Positions 1-9,338 of a stretch of DNA of 64,000 nucleotides are shown in pieces. The position numbers and the translations under genes were made by a program. The notes under the pieces are model-generated. The model had not been told where the DNA came from. It searched no databases and saw nothing but the letters and a program-made list of their open reading frames with translations. How positions within the stretch are numbered: the first letter of the stretch is position 1; every line of letters begins with the position of its first letter. The DNA is taken from NCBI GenBank assembly GCA_036794825.1, contig DAIRGA010000001.1:1-64000 (forward strand). The letters are read 5' to 3'. Source of the DNA: RZYY01 sp036794825 (lineage in GTDB: Bacteria > Bacteroidota > Bacteroidia > Bacteroidales > 4484-276).

Positions 1-2
1 CT

Positions 3-176
3 GATTTTGTGATGATTAATTTTTCAAAGTGAAAGGGGGGGACAAGTCAGGAAAAAATCAACACTTTAACAACTTTTCGTCAATTGAAAGAAGCAGGATT
101 TCGGGCTATTTCCATTTATAAGAAAAGCAGAATCTCCGGCTTCCCAACATATAAATTTTCAGTACTGTCCGAGTAA
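3..176 (+). pseudogene. Possible broken 3' end of an unidentified gene
   Basis: Reading from base 3, a plus-strand frame gives nine residues (DFVMINFSK), an in-frame TGA at 30-32, then 47 residues ending in TAA at 174-176. The composition, with a segment like QLKEAGFRAISIYKKS, looks protein-like and vaguely resembles the C-terminal strand-helix of SAM-dependent methyltransferases. A run of seven G follows the TGA directly. Either this is a decayed or misread gene end, or the open frame is chance. The left edge of the window prevents a decision. Confidence 0.2.
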
Positions 177-256
177 AATTAATCAATCATCCTGAAACCC
201 TTGATTTCTTTAATCCCGAAAATTCGGGATATTTTTAGAATTAGGGTGACCTTTTC

Positions 257-350
257 CTACAATACTTACATCGCCTACGGCGAATTCCGCGTAGCGGATA
301 AAGTATTGTAGCAGAGAATTTTACAATTTGCAAAATTTCCACGTAGTGGA
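257..350. repeat. Nested palindromic element with three GTA/TAC-loop hairpins
   Basis: An 11-bp perfect inverted repeat (ctacaatactt at 257-267, aagtattgtag at 301-311) encloses two small hairpins, cgcc-TAC-ggcg at 272-282 and ccgc-GTA-gcgg at 287-297. A third, tccac-GTA-gtgga, follows at 338-350. No coding frame crosses it. It looks like a dispersed palindromic intergenic repeat (REP/BIME-like). Only one copy is in the window, so its family is unknown. The rest of bases 177-488 shows nothing else. Confidence 0.5.
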
Positions 351-488
351 TTTACAAATTTTAGTCGGTCAGCAGTGATAAATATTCAGCAAACCAATTG
401 ATTATCAATAAGTAAAGAATAGAATACCGTAATATTATCATGGGTAATTGTGCCATGGCGAATATTGATGGATTCTGAACGTTTTGTT

Positions 489-3400
489 TTATTCGCAATT
501 GATAAAAGTTATTGTTGCTGAATTGGTTATCCTTACAAAATAAGATTTTCCGGGCGCCAGTTGTCCGAGGGTGTTGATTCCCATTTCGGGCCAGTAGATG
601 CCGGTTCCGGCAACTTCTTTCACCAGCAAACCGGCCTGTGGCAGGTTGCTGAAAAGCAGGTTTGGATTTTGAGGACAGGCAGTCATTACCGGAATTAGGT
701 TCCAGCCAGATTGCAATGTGAGGTTGGTTTGCTGGTGATGCCAGCCCGGAATATCCAGCTGAACCTCGCTGGTGGTTTTTATCTTATATCCCTGCTGAAA
801 ATCCCACTGTCCGATGGTATTGATACCCATTTCAGGATAAAACACACCGTCCATATCCTGAAGAATGATGACATCGTCGAGGATTGGCCCAAGAATCTCT
901 TCGAGGTTGCTGTTTTGCGGGATAAGGCAGGAGGAAAGCCCACTCCAGCCGGCTGGAATGGAGAGAATTTGGTGGGTTGCCGGTTGCAAAACATTGACAA
1001 AATTCTCAAAGGTTCGTGAGGCCTGTCCGGTGTTGTGGCTGATTGTAAGTGAGACATTATAAATCCCTGGCTCCGGATAGGTTACCATTGGATTTTTTTG
1101 GGTAGAAGTGGTTGGTGTTCCCCCTGGGAAAGTCCAGTTGAAATTGAGCGGGAACCCGGAAGATATATCGTAGAACTGGACAAAGTTTCCCGGGTTTATC
1201 TGGGTTTGATTGGCCATGATGTTCACAGCCAGCGATCCGGGAGAAACAGATTGCGGGAAGGTAATCATATCCACCCAGGCACAGTCGCTGCCGGTGTTTA
1301 CTGAAATATCTTTGGTATAAGCCCATTTGAAGGTATGCTGGCCGGCGCTAACCGGATATACCGCCTGCTGCCAGGCCGTTGTACCCGACCAAGAGTTCTT
1401 TTCTACTCCGTCAATGTAGAACCTCAGGTAATCATAACCGGGCTCGGAGGAGACTTTATGCCAGAACGAAATTTCACCGGCCAGCGGACTGCTTACCGTA
1501 ACCTGCATGACAGAGGTCTGATTGTGGGTGATCACGCCTGAGCGGGCGCAGTAAGTTCCTTCGTAAGGCGCTGCGTTGGTGATGGTCCAGTTGGCATTGC
1601 CCGAAAATTGCCAGGGAAACAGGGAAAAATTTCCGGTTTCGAACTTTTCGACGTTGACAGCAGCGCCAACCGGCAGTTGAAACGACTTCAACCCTGAATA
1701 GGCGCCAGCCGTAAGCATAAGATGCAAATCCGCAAATACTGCCGTGGGAGCGTTTGGTGCAACATTTATCATGAATGACCTGCTATTTTGCTCTCCGGGG
1801 GCGATGCTTCCGGGTTGAAAATTTGGGCTTCCAATATTCAGAAATGATGAATTGGTAGCAAGTAAACCATTCACGTCAATAGCAGTGGCGCCGCCGTTGT
1901 TGGTGAAAGTAAAGGTTGCGTTGACTTTTTCGCCAGGATCAAGTCGTCCGTTTCCGTTCCCACCAATCTGGTCGTTTATGGCAACTTCGCCGATGGTAAA
2001 CTGGGGTGCATTCAGGACGATCTGCAGCGACGAGCTCCAGTTACCGTTTCCATCGGTGATCTGAAGCTGAAACGAAGCCAGGTGCTGGTCGGGGACATAG
2101 GGCTTTACTGTGAGGCTGAAAGCATCGGCAACATTGGCTACAGCTCCACTGGCTATGGCTCCGAAAATCTGTGATGGCTGCCCGTTGATCGTTAAGTATT
2201 CACTTGTACCGGTAAGGTTTGCTGTAACGTTGGCTGAAGCACCGGCGCCAATATTTTTCAGGGTAATATCGAGGGTGATTTCTTCGCCGTAATCTGCTTT
2301 GCCGTTGTTGTTGCCGGCCTGGTCGCTGATGGTAAAACTGTCGAGAACCACGTAAGGTCCTTGCAGCGCGGTGGCCGGAACCTGCACCATGTAGGGGATA
2401 TGCTGCGGTTTGGTCACTACAATATCTACCATCCCGGCGGTTAGAACCGGATTCACCGTAACCTGAACCACTCCGGATGCTCCCACCAGCGCTGTTCCGT
2501 GCAGAACATTATTTTTTGAAATTGATACATACGATCCAGGCAAAGCGCTGACCTCATAAGTTGTGAGCCCGATGGGGAAAATTGGCATATGGGAAACGGT
2601 GTTTGGATCGGGTTGGGTGTGATAAGGAACGAGTGACGGGTCTCCCAAAACATTGTAAGCCTGCCAGTAATAAAGCGGGCTTGAATGGGAAGGATAACCC
2701 TGAATATCAACCTCAGTAACTGCAAGATTGCCAATAAACACCGTTGACCCGGTTGTTACGTAATCACTCACAAACATCGCATCATAAGCACCCCAGGTGG
2801 TTTCGGCATAAGTTGGGACATAACCGTTGTTGTTTCCCTGGATCGGAAAGGCGCCCACCGACCAGTAAAAATCTTCGAACCAATAGCTGCTTGGGGAGGA
2901 ACCGATGTAGGCCACCGAGCCTTTGTTCAATGCCCGTTGCCAGGTTTCGCCGATGCATTCGGTGTAGCCGAAATCTGCAGCAAGGCAGCAATTCCCGATG
3001 GCTATCGGGTATTTGCCGTTGTTTGTAAAAGCATTTACGGCACTTTGGGATAAACTCGGATCACCCCACGAAGTTTCGCTGCAGTGGGCAGTGTAGTTGA
3101 TCAATCCAACGGCGATTCTGTCGGCGCCATAGCAACCGGTGTAGGGGCTTGTGAGGTAAGTGTAAATGCTTGTATATCCGTGTGCCGCATTGAAATAGTT
3201 GTTGGTTCCGTATTGTACTGTTGGCTGTCCTACCCTCGGATTCCAGGTGGCGTCGGCGCCGGCGATAAGCGTAACTTTGTTGAGGTAGGAAGGATCGGCA
3301 ATTTCATACTTTTCGTAATACATGGTTTTGGCAATCTGCGACACCAATTGTGCTGAATTGGTAGCCGAAAATCTGCCGTAGTACATTTCGGGAAAATAGT

Positions 3401-4454
3401 CTCCATCTACACTGCCGTAATAAAGATCGGTCATTTTGCCGGAGGAGGAGCCGGTTGTAGCCGGAATTTGAGGCGTATCACCCACAATCAGCAAAAATGT
3501 TGGCGCCGGGTCGGTGGGCGTTCCAGCGTTGTATTGCCCATGAACCCAACTTCTGATAGCTGCATAAGTGGTACCGATCTGATCGGTGTAGCCGGTGATG
3601 ACCTTGAATCCTTTTTTGGTTTTCCATTGGATAAATGGCTGAAGATCGTTTTCAAACATTCTTGGCGAAACGATCAAGTATTTCACAGGGTATTTTGTAA
3701 GATCAGGATGCGCCGGATAACCATGCATGAGGCGGTTGAGCAGAGCATTTTGTGCCAGCTCAAAATAGGGTGACCAGGTGGAAGCCTTGATATTTTCGTG
3801 CAACGCATAGTCAACATTCAGGAAGGAAATCTCTACCTCGATATCATTCATAACGCTGATGATGCCTTTTACAGGATTGTAGCTCACCGGAGAAACCGTA
3901 AGCCTGGCTATTCTTGTACCGCGCATCACCCCAAGCTCTTCAACCACAACAGGCTCATGGCGGACAAAGGCATTGGTCTGATAAATCCTCTCATCAAATT
4001 CGAAAGCGACATCCTCTGGTTGCTGATCTTTTCTTATTGATGGCTGAACAGGCATAACCCGCTGGTTAATTTCGAAATCTGTCAGTTTGTACTCGGTAGT
4101 GGTGAAACGCTTAACCACTACCGAAACCGATGATCCATGGGGGATTTCGATAAGTTTTTTAGTGGCGGGGAGTTTCGGTGTTCCCAATCCGCCGGTGGAA
4201 TAAGTACCGGGGATTCCGATTTCATCGAATAATCCTTTTTGGGTTGATACGCCGAATGCGGTAATTCCTTCGTAGCTGAAACTCAGATGGAGCCGCTCCA
4301 TGCTATCATCGTTAATGTTGACGGCCGTTTTTCCTTTGCCAAAATCAATCATCATTTTTTGCGAAAATGCCTCATTCAAAGGAATCAGACCTAAAAGGGT
4401 GCAAGAGATCCAAAGCATCAAACTCCTGCTTTTCCAATTGTAAACCTGTTTCAT
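489..4454 (-). CDS. Kgp-like gingipain-family (C25) cysteine peptidase, secreted
   Basis: A secreted cysteine endopeptidase of 1321 residues. I chose the ATG at 4454 over an upstream start because it puts the signal peptide (charged start, hydrophobic stretch, ending near FSQ) directly at the N-terminus. Order: propeptide (about 30-230), C25 catalytic domain (about 255-615), Ig-like domain (620-695), two domains each headed by an Asn/Asp-rich loop (710-925), a MAM-like jelly-roll (934-1068), a PKD domain (1080-1160), and a duplicated C-terminal domain (1163-1321). Catalytic His457 lies in NYTAHCSETSW and the catalytic Cys in GNCC (489-490). The surrounding blocks (IGSSPSSYW, WSVGA, YYWQAYNVLGD) match lysine-gingipain as I remember it. 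There is no type A T9SS tail; the protein ends in the GW/YWP domain. It is the last of four minus-strand proteases and probably has its own promoter. Lys specificity is inferred. Confidence 0.88.
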   Translation of the reverse strand: MKQVYNWKSRSLMLWISCTLLGLIPLNEAFSQKMMIDFGKGKTAVNINDDSMERLHLSFSYEGITAFGVSTQKGLFDEIGIPGTYSTGGLGTPKLPATKKLIEIPHGSSVSVVVKRFTTTEYKLTDFEINQRVMPVQPSIRKDQQPEDVAFEFDERIYQTNAFVRHEPVVVEELGVMRGTRIARLTVSPVSYNPVKGIISVMNDIEVEISFLNVDYALHENIKASTWSPYFELAQNALLNRLMHGYPAHPDLTKYPVKYLIVSPRMFENDLQPFIQWKTKKGFKVITGYTDQIGTTYAAIRSWVHGQYNAGTPTDPAPTFLLIVGDTPQIPATTGSSSGKMTDLYYGSVDGDYFPEMYYGRFSATNSAQLVSQIAKTMYYEKYEIADPSYLNKVTLIAGADATWNPRVGQPTVQYGTNNYFNAAHGYTSIYTYLTSPYTGCYGADRIAVGLINYTAHCSETSWGDPSLSQSAVNAFTNNGKYPIAIGNCCLAADFGYTECIGETWQRALNKGSVAYIGSSPSSYWFEDFYWSVGAFPIQGNNNGYVPTYAETTWGAYDAMFVSDYVTTGSTVFIGNLAVTEVDIQGYPSHSSPLYYWQAYNVLGDPSLVPYHTQPDPNTVSHMPIFPIGLTTYEVSALPGSYVSISKNNVLHGTALVGASGVVQVTVNPVLTAGMVDIVVTKPQHIPYMVQVPATALQGPYVVLDSFTISDQAGNNNGKADYGEEITLDITLKNIGAGASANVTANLTGTSEYLTINGQPSQIFGAIASGAVANVADAFSLTVKPYVPDQHLASFQLQITDGNGNWSSSLQIVLNAPQFTIGEVAINDQIGGNGNGRLDPGEKVNATFTFTNNGGATAIDVNGLLATNSSFLNIGSPNFQPGSIAPGEQNSRSFMINVAPNAPTAVFADLHLMLTAGAYSGLKSFQLPVGAAVNVEKFETGNFSLFPWQFSGNANWTITNAAPYEGTYCARSGVITHNQTSVMQVTVSSPLAGEISFWHKVSSEPGYDYLRFYIDGVEKNSWSGTTAWQQAVYPVSAGQHTFKWAYTKDISVNTGSDCAWVDMITFPQSVSPGSLAVNIMANQTQINPGNFVQFYDISSGFPLNFNWTFPGGTPTTSTQKNPMVTYPEPGIYNVSLTISHNTGQASRTFENFVNVLQPATHQILSIPAGWSGLSSCLIPQNSNLEEILGPILDDVIILQDMDGVFYPEMGINTIGQWDFQQGYKIKTTSEVQLDIPGWHHQQTNLTLQSGWNLIPVMTACPQNPNLLFSNLPQAGLLVKEVAGTGIYWPEMGINTLGQLAPGKSYFVRITNSATITFINCE

Positions 4455-4491
4455 CGTTCTTGTTATTAGTTTTTGTAAAATCACTCCCCGG

Positions 4492-4499
4492 CAAAAATA
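4492..4499 (-). promoter_or_regulatory. Bacteroidota -7 element upstream of the Kgp-like gene
   Basis: On the minus strand this reads TATTTTTG, matching the Bacteroidota -7 consensus TAnnTTTG, 37 bases before the ATG at 4454. No clear TTG -33 element is visible at the expected distance. A terminator-like hairpin lies immediately upstream, which fits a new transcription start here. Confidence 0.45.
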
Positions 4500-4502
4500 C
4501 TG

Positions 4503-4540
4503 GAAAAAACAGGCTGGCGAATCGTGAATTTCGTCAGCCT
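4503..4540 (-). terminator. Intrinsic terminator between two gingipain-family genes
   Basis: An 11-bp stem with one G-T wobble (4511-4521 with 4530-4540) is followed on the minus strand by TGTTTTTTCC. It would stop transcripts from the upstream C25 gene, whose stop codon lies about 290 bases earlier. The sequence between it and that stop (4541-4828) shows no gene or other structure that I can support. Confidence 0.55.
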
Positions 4541-4828
4541 GATTGAATTAAAACTTCATCGTACCTTAAATATTACTACAACAGACACAGCAGGTTACAT
4601 CCGGTACTTTCAGGCAAACCCGTGCAAAACACTTTTAGATCATTAATGGCAGCGCCGATGACTGCCTGGATTAATTCAGTAAGATGGCTCTTTGTTATCT
4701 TGCAAATTTTGAAATCAATTTATCAGATCTTCTATTGTGTTCCGTTGTGCCTAATGTGTTGATAAATAAATATTTACATAATTAAGCAACCCTGAGATTA
4801 ACCGGATTTTGTTTACAAATTGAACTAG

Positions 4829-7800
4829 CTACCTGGTTATCACCACTTTTTCGACATATTGCGTATTGGAGCCCTCAACTTTCAGGAAATAAACTCCATC
4901 CGGGAGATTGATTTCGATGGATTGAGAGGTTCTGCCGTTTACCTTTATCTGACCAGAGCTGTAAATCGCTTCTCCAATCGCATTTACAAGAGTAATCACT
5001 ACCTGATCGCGAAGGTCGAGTTCGATTACAAATTGTCCGGTATTGGGATTTGGAAAAACGGAAATCGCATTTTCATTGCTGAAACTATTGATACCAGTGC
5101 AATTCTCGACCAGGATATCAAAATTGGCCGATACAGGCCCCTCACCGCAGGCATTTACCCCGCAAACCTTTAAAACAGCGTTTCCGGTATAGCTACTGCT
5201 CCAGGTGATTGTAACTTCATTAGCGTTAACCTGCAGGGTTCCGGCCTGCGACGGCATCAACATCCAGTTGTAGGAATTGCATTGCCCGATAGCTTCAACC
5301 ATGTAAATGTCGGAGTATCCCTGGCAAACTTCATGGCTGCCCGAGATCTGGCCGGCAGCCAGCGGAAGAGGTGCAATTTCGATGCTCAGCGGTTGAGAAA
5401 CCGTTCCCTGTCCGCAGATATTTGACCCGAAAACCGAAATCTGAGCGCTGCCAAAGAAATTATCAGCCCAGTCAACAATGGCGGAAGTTCCGCTGCCTGA
5501 AATGGTACCTGCTTCCATTGGTAAAAGCGACCAGCTATAAGTGGTAGCATAACTTGCGCCGGTAGTTGTATAGGTGGTGTTGGCGGCATTTTGACAAAGC
5601 GTTGTGGTTCCGGCAGGCATTGCAGCGCTTCCCGGAGTTGTCAGCACATGGATATAGTTGTTTTTGATCATGGTGTTGCTTCCGTTGGGTCCGGTAACCG
5701 TAAGGGATACATTGTAATTTCCCGGGAAGTAATAGGTTACTAAAGGATTCTGTTCAGTGGAACTTGTGGGCGTACCTCCCTGGAATTCCCATTGCCACTC
5801 AAGCACTTCGCCGACCGAATTATCGGTGAATTGAATCTGGCCAGTGGCACAAATTTCAGTCTGATCGGCCTGAAAACTTGCAGTAACGCCAGCGGAGAGC
5901 ACTCCGAAAAAGTTCAGGTATTTCTCCATCAGCGCTACTTTGGTGGAAGCGCCATCGGTAAGCCCGCCAAATTCACAGGAAGCGCCTATAGTTTTGTATG
6001 TGCCGCCATCGTAGGCTACGGTAGTTCCATAAGCAGGCGACTGATTCTGAAAAATCTTAACTGCCGGTGAAACGGGTTCAATCCGGTCAATCCAGGCATT
6101 TTCGCCGCTGTAAACAAATGACATTCCTTCGGTGAAGGTTCCAGCCTGGCCGTTTAAGGTAGAGAGATCGCTGCTGCCATCGGCGGTAGCATTAATCTTG
6201 AACATCGGGTGTACGGGTGTTTGTGGATCGTAATACCACGTATCGCCGCCTTCCATATACAACGATCCGCCGGCATTCAGAAAGTCGGCAAGTTGCTGGC
6301 CCTGCGTGGAGTTGAGTACAACGTTGCTGCTGTAAACTCCCAGGCAAACAAAAGCTGATGAGTAAAGGCTAAGATTCGAAGGAATGGCTGTAGCATATTC
6401 AGATGTAACCCCGATGGTATTCATGGCGGTTTGCATTGCCGGCCCCGAACTGTGGTTAGGATCAAGGCAGATAATAACCACCGGAATTTGCCCGATAATC
6501 ACATTGAAATTGCCCGTTCCGGAGATGTTATGATTGGCATTAATTGCCAGTGTTAATGCTGCAGAATGACCTGCCGGCGTACTTGTGGAGGCATAAACTG
6601 CAAATGAGGCATTGGCAGTGCCGCTCGGGCTAAGATCACCGATAACAACCGGTCCGGTTTGGGTAATCTGCAGGTAAGTGTCGTTGGTGGTCAACAATCC
6701 TGAAACATTGACAGCGCCCGAAGAACCTGTGTTTTTCAGGGTTACGACGATTGTGGCATCTTCGCCCGGATCTAACTTTCCGTTGTTGTTTCCTGCAGGA
6801 TCAAGTACGGTGAAGCTGTCATAAGCAAGCACCGGCGCATGCCCTGTAATTACAATGTTGCTGTTCCAGGAATTGGTTCCGTCAGTTGCAGTAACCGTAA
6901 ACAATACAGCCTGGTTATCCGGGATATTTTCAGCAACATTAAAAGCGAAACCGTCAATAACTGCGACCGTGGCATTTGGGGTGATGTTTCCATAAACGGC
7001 ACTGGCGTTAGTAATGGTAACGTAAGGATTGGTTGTGGATAAAGTAACCACCACGTTCTGAGCGGTTTGTGTTCCCACATTCTTTACGCCCAGCGACAGT
7101 AAAATGGACTCGGCATAATCCATCAGTCCATCTCCATTGCCACCGGTATTATCATTGATTACCCAGGTATCTTTAACAACATAAGGCCCGGCTTGTGGAA
7201 TAACCGGAATCACTGTTTGATAGGGCAAATGATTGAACTTTGTAACCGTTACTTTTGCTTCGCCAGGTATCTCAACCGGTCCGTCGAACAAAACGTTGGC
7301 ATAGCCGGCTGCATCGGTGTAAGCCACGGCGTAAACGCTTCCATCTTCATTGGAAACGCAAACCATCGCATGTTCCACTGCATTGCCATTTGCCAGCACA
7401 TTCACCGGAAACTCTGAAAGTCCAAGGAAAAGTTGACCGGCATGCGAAACCGTCATAGTAGTGGGCTGTTTTGTCCAGGGTTCGAGTGAGGAATCACCCA
7501 ACCAAAGATAAGTTCTCACATTCGAGCGGCCAATAGTTCCGTGTACATTCAATACCGTAACGTTGGCAAAATTGGTAACATAGCCAATATTGGAGATGCC
7601 ATTATGATACACAGCTTTGTACATTTCCTTATCATAATCATGATTGGGAATGGTGTATGAGGGAATAATAGCGCCGTTAACCGCTACCGATCCTCCGGTG
7701 TGCTTCATAAATGATTCACAAAGACACTCGCCGGCGTAGGAAACAATATCCATATTGTCGCAGCAGACATCAAAAAACACGAACAGCCTGCTCTGATTGG

Positions 7801-9235
7801 TCAACTGCGAAACCTGTGTGGCGGTGAAACTCATCGGATTCACCGTTGTCCATTGCCACAATTCGGTGGAGCTTCCATGGCCGCGGTAGTTGAAAATCCC
7901 GCAGCCGGTGGTGTTTACATAATTCACTACCTGGGCGTTGGAGTAATTCTCGCCGCCGTAAGCTTTCTGGAAGATCGGAGTTTGCAAGGCGTAATTGAAG
8001 GTTCGGATCTGCTCGCAGCAGAGTGTGTATTTGTTTGGATATTCTTCCTTGTGAGCGATGAGGATTGTATTTTCGGCCCAATTGTCCGAAACATCCGGAT
8101 TCAGGTAATGATTCATCGTTTTCTGAATCTGCACCTGAAGTTGATTCAGTTGTCCGGCATTGTAAACAAACCGCCCGATGGCAAGATCGGCATAGTGATC
8201 GTCCGGACCATTCATGCAGGTGTACCAACTGTCGGAGTAGGAAGGATCTTCACCACCCGGCGCCCAGTAAAACATCGGAACAATGTTTGGCCCGCCGGCA
8301 GACCCGCCGTTGGGATAGGCATCTCCCACCATCAGCACATATTCAAGTCCCTGGTTATTGTAAAGATCGGTGATGTAGGTTTTGAAATGCTGCGGAGTAT
8401 TAAATCCGGGTTGAATAATTTTAAGCTCCACTTTATGACCCATCTGGTTCTTCCAGTCAATCAGGGGCTGAATGGTGGAAACGGCCTCGGTGTTGGTAAT
8501 GATAAGGTACTTTGTGTCGGAATTATCTGTCAGGCTAAGGGTGTATCCCAAATCCTCAAAATTGGGAATGGAAGCGCTGTACATATTGTAAAACTTTGGA
8601 TTTATCTCCTTTTTTGGGTTGAAATTCAATGCTACATCAGTTCCATAAAATTCCACCTTAACCACAGCGCGGGTAATCACCTGAAGCTCTCTGGTTACCG
8701 GATTGTAGGTAAACGGCGTAACCTGAATTCCGGCCACTTTTATATCGCGCCAGATGCCCGGCTGACCGGGGATAATATTTTCGGCAGGATAAGCTGCATT
8801 TTTTTGATAGAACGCCTCATCCATCACAAAAGGCTTGTCATGCCCGCCCGGATTATCGGTGGTTGGCGCCTGGAAAGGATAAATGAAATATCCGCTGAGT
8901 TTCATGGTTTCCATCTCTATCACGGTAACCTTCATCTTTTGATTACCGGGAATTCCGATCAGTTTGTGCAACATGGGAAGCTCAGGCCGTCCCACATCCT
9001 TAGTGGTGCGGTCATCGTCAAGGGTGATGCGCTGGAAAGTGAGATTTTCATGGGTCATCACCTCGCTGAACATTCCAGGGATGTTAACTTCGAGCAAAAG
9101 CCCTGATCCGTCAGAATTCATGATGTTGATTTCGCTTTGCAATGGTTGCTGGCTGGTAAAAGGCACCCAGCTTTTCTGACTGTAGCCAGGCAGCGATAAT
9201 AAGCCAATCAGAAGCAAAAAAGTAAATTTCTTCAT
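4829..9235 (-). CDS. Gingipain-family (C25) peptidase with GATase-like and PKD domains, T9SS type A tail
   Basis: A secreted C25 cysteine peptidase of 1468 residues. The ATG at 9235 is preferred because MKKFTFLLLIGLLSLPG is a clean signal peptide; the upstream in-frame start would add a non-signal extension. Order: propeptide (25-230), catalytic domain (240-590) with His453 in NYRGHGSS and Cys491-492 in FFDVCC, Ig-like domain (600-675), two modules headed by Asn/Asp-rich loops (685-915), a flavodoxin/GATase-like alpha-beta domain (about 917-1115), a PKD domain (1120-1200), two Cys-containing Ig-like modules (1205-1378), and a type A sorting domain (about 1390-1468) with FPNPNTGQF and a terminal VEKVVITR. 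T9SS export with removal of this tail is inferred from the family. The catalytic domain is clearly diverged from the Kgp-like neighbour. Confidence 0.88.
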   Translation of the reverse strand: MKKFTFLLLIGLLSLPGYSQKSWVPFTSQQPLQSEINIMNSDGSGLLLEVNIPGMFSEVMTHENLTFQRITLDDDRTTKDVGRPELPMLHKLIGIPGNQKMKVTVIEMETMKLSGYFIYPFQAPTTDNPGGHDKPFVMDEAFYQKNAAYPAENIIPGQPGIWRDIKVAGIQVTPFTYNPVTRELQVITRAVVKVEFYGTDVALNFNPKKEINPKFYNMYSASIPNFEDLGYTLSLTDNSDTKYLIITNTEAVSTIQPLIDWKNQMGHKVELKIIQPGFNTPQHFKTYITDLYNNQGLEYVLMVGDAYPNGGSAGGPNIVPMFYWAPGGEDPSYSDSWYTCMNGPDDHYADLAIGRFVYNAGQLNQLQVQIQKTMNHYLNPDVSDNWAENTILIAHKEEYPNKYTLCCEQIRTFNYALQTPIFQKAYGGENYSNAQVVNYVNTTGCGIFNYRGHGSSTELWQWTTVNPMSFTATQVSQLTNQSRLFVFFDVCCDNMDIVSYAGECLCESFMKHTGGSVAVNGAIIPSYTIPNHDYDKEMYKAVYHNGISNIGYVTNFANVTVLNVHGTIGRSNVRTYLWLGDSSLEPWTKQPTTMTVSHAGQLFLGLSEFPVNVLANGNAVEHAMVCVSNEDGSVYAVAYTDAAGYANVLFDGPVEIPGEAKVTVTKFNHLPYQTVIPVIPQAGPYVVKDTWVINDNTGGNGDGLMDYAESILLSLGVKNVGTQTAQNVVVTLSTTNPYVTITNASAVYGNITPNATVAVIDGFAFNVAENIPDNQAVLFTVTATDGTNSWNSNIVITGHAPVLAYDSFTVLDPAGNNNGKLDPGEDATIVVTLKNTGSSGAVNVSGLLTTNDTYLQITQTGPVVIGDLSPSGTANASFAVYASTSTPAGHSAALTLAINANHNISGTGNFNVIIGQIPVVIICLDPNHSSGPAMQTAMNTIGVTSEYATAIPSNLSLYSSAFVCLGVYSSNVVLNSTQGQQLADFLNAGGSLYMEGGDTWYYDPQTPVHPMFKINATADGSSDLSTLNGQAGTFTEGMSFVYSGENAWIDRIEPVSPAVKIFQNQSPAYGTTVAYDGGTYKTIGASCEFGGLTDGASTKVALMEKYLNFFGVLSAGVTASFQADQTEICATGQIQFTDNSVGEVLEWQWEFQGGTPTSSTEQNPLVTYYFPGNYNVSLTVTGPNGSNTMIKNNYIHVLTTPGSAAMPAGTTTLCQNAANTTYTTTGASYATTYSWSLLPMEAGTISGSGTSAIVDWADNFFGSAQISVFGSNICGQGTVSQPLSIEIAPLPLAAGQISGSHEVCQGYSDIYMVEAIGQCNSYNWMLMPSQAGTLQVNANEVTITWSSSYTGNAVLKVCGVNACGEGPVSANFDILVENCTGINSFSNENAISVFPNPNTGQFVIELDLRDQVVITLVNAIGEAIYSSGQIKVNGRTSQSIEINLPDGVYFLKVEGSNTQYVEKVVITR

Positions 9236-9282
9236 AGTAGTGTTGGTTTGGTAATTTGATGAGAAATAAATATTTACAAATC

Positions 9283-9332
9283 TATAAAAACTCAAAAGAC
9301 ATCCCCGGAGCTTTCCGGAAATGTCTTTTGAG
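9283..9332 (-). terminator. Intrinsic terminator of the third C25 peptidase gene
   Basis: A 12-bp perfect stem (9291-9302 with 9321-9332) with an additional CCGGA/TCCGG inner stem starts 7 bases after the stop codon of the gene at 9339. It is followed on the minus strand by TTTTTATAG. A classical strong terminator, implying that the adjacent peptidases are transcribed separately. Confidence 0.8.
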
Positions 9333-9338
9333 AAATCT

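Noticed and set aside
7853..9106. A 417-codon plus-strand open frame
   Set aside because: It lies entirely antisense to the catalytic and propeptide region of a well-supported C25 peptidase. Its translation has no recognisable motif and its composition fits a shadow frame.
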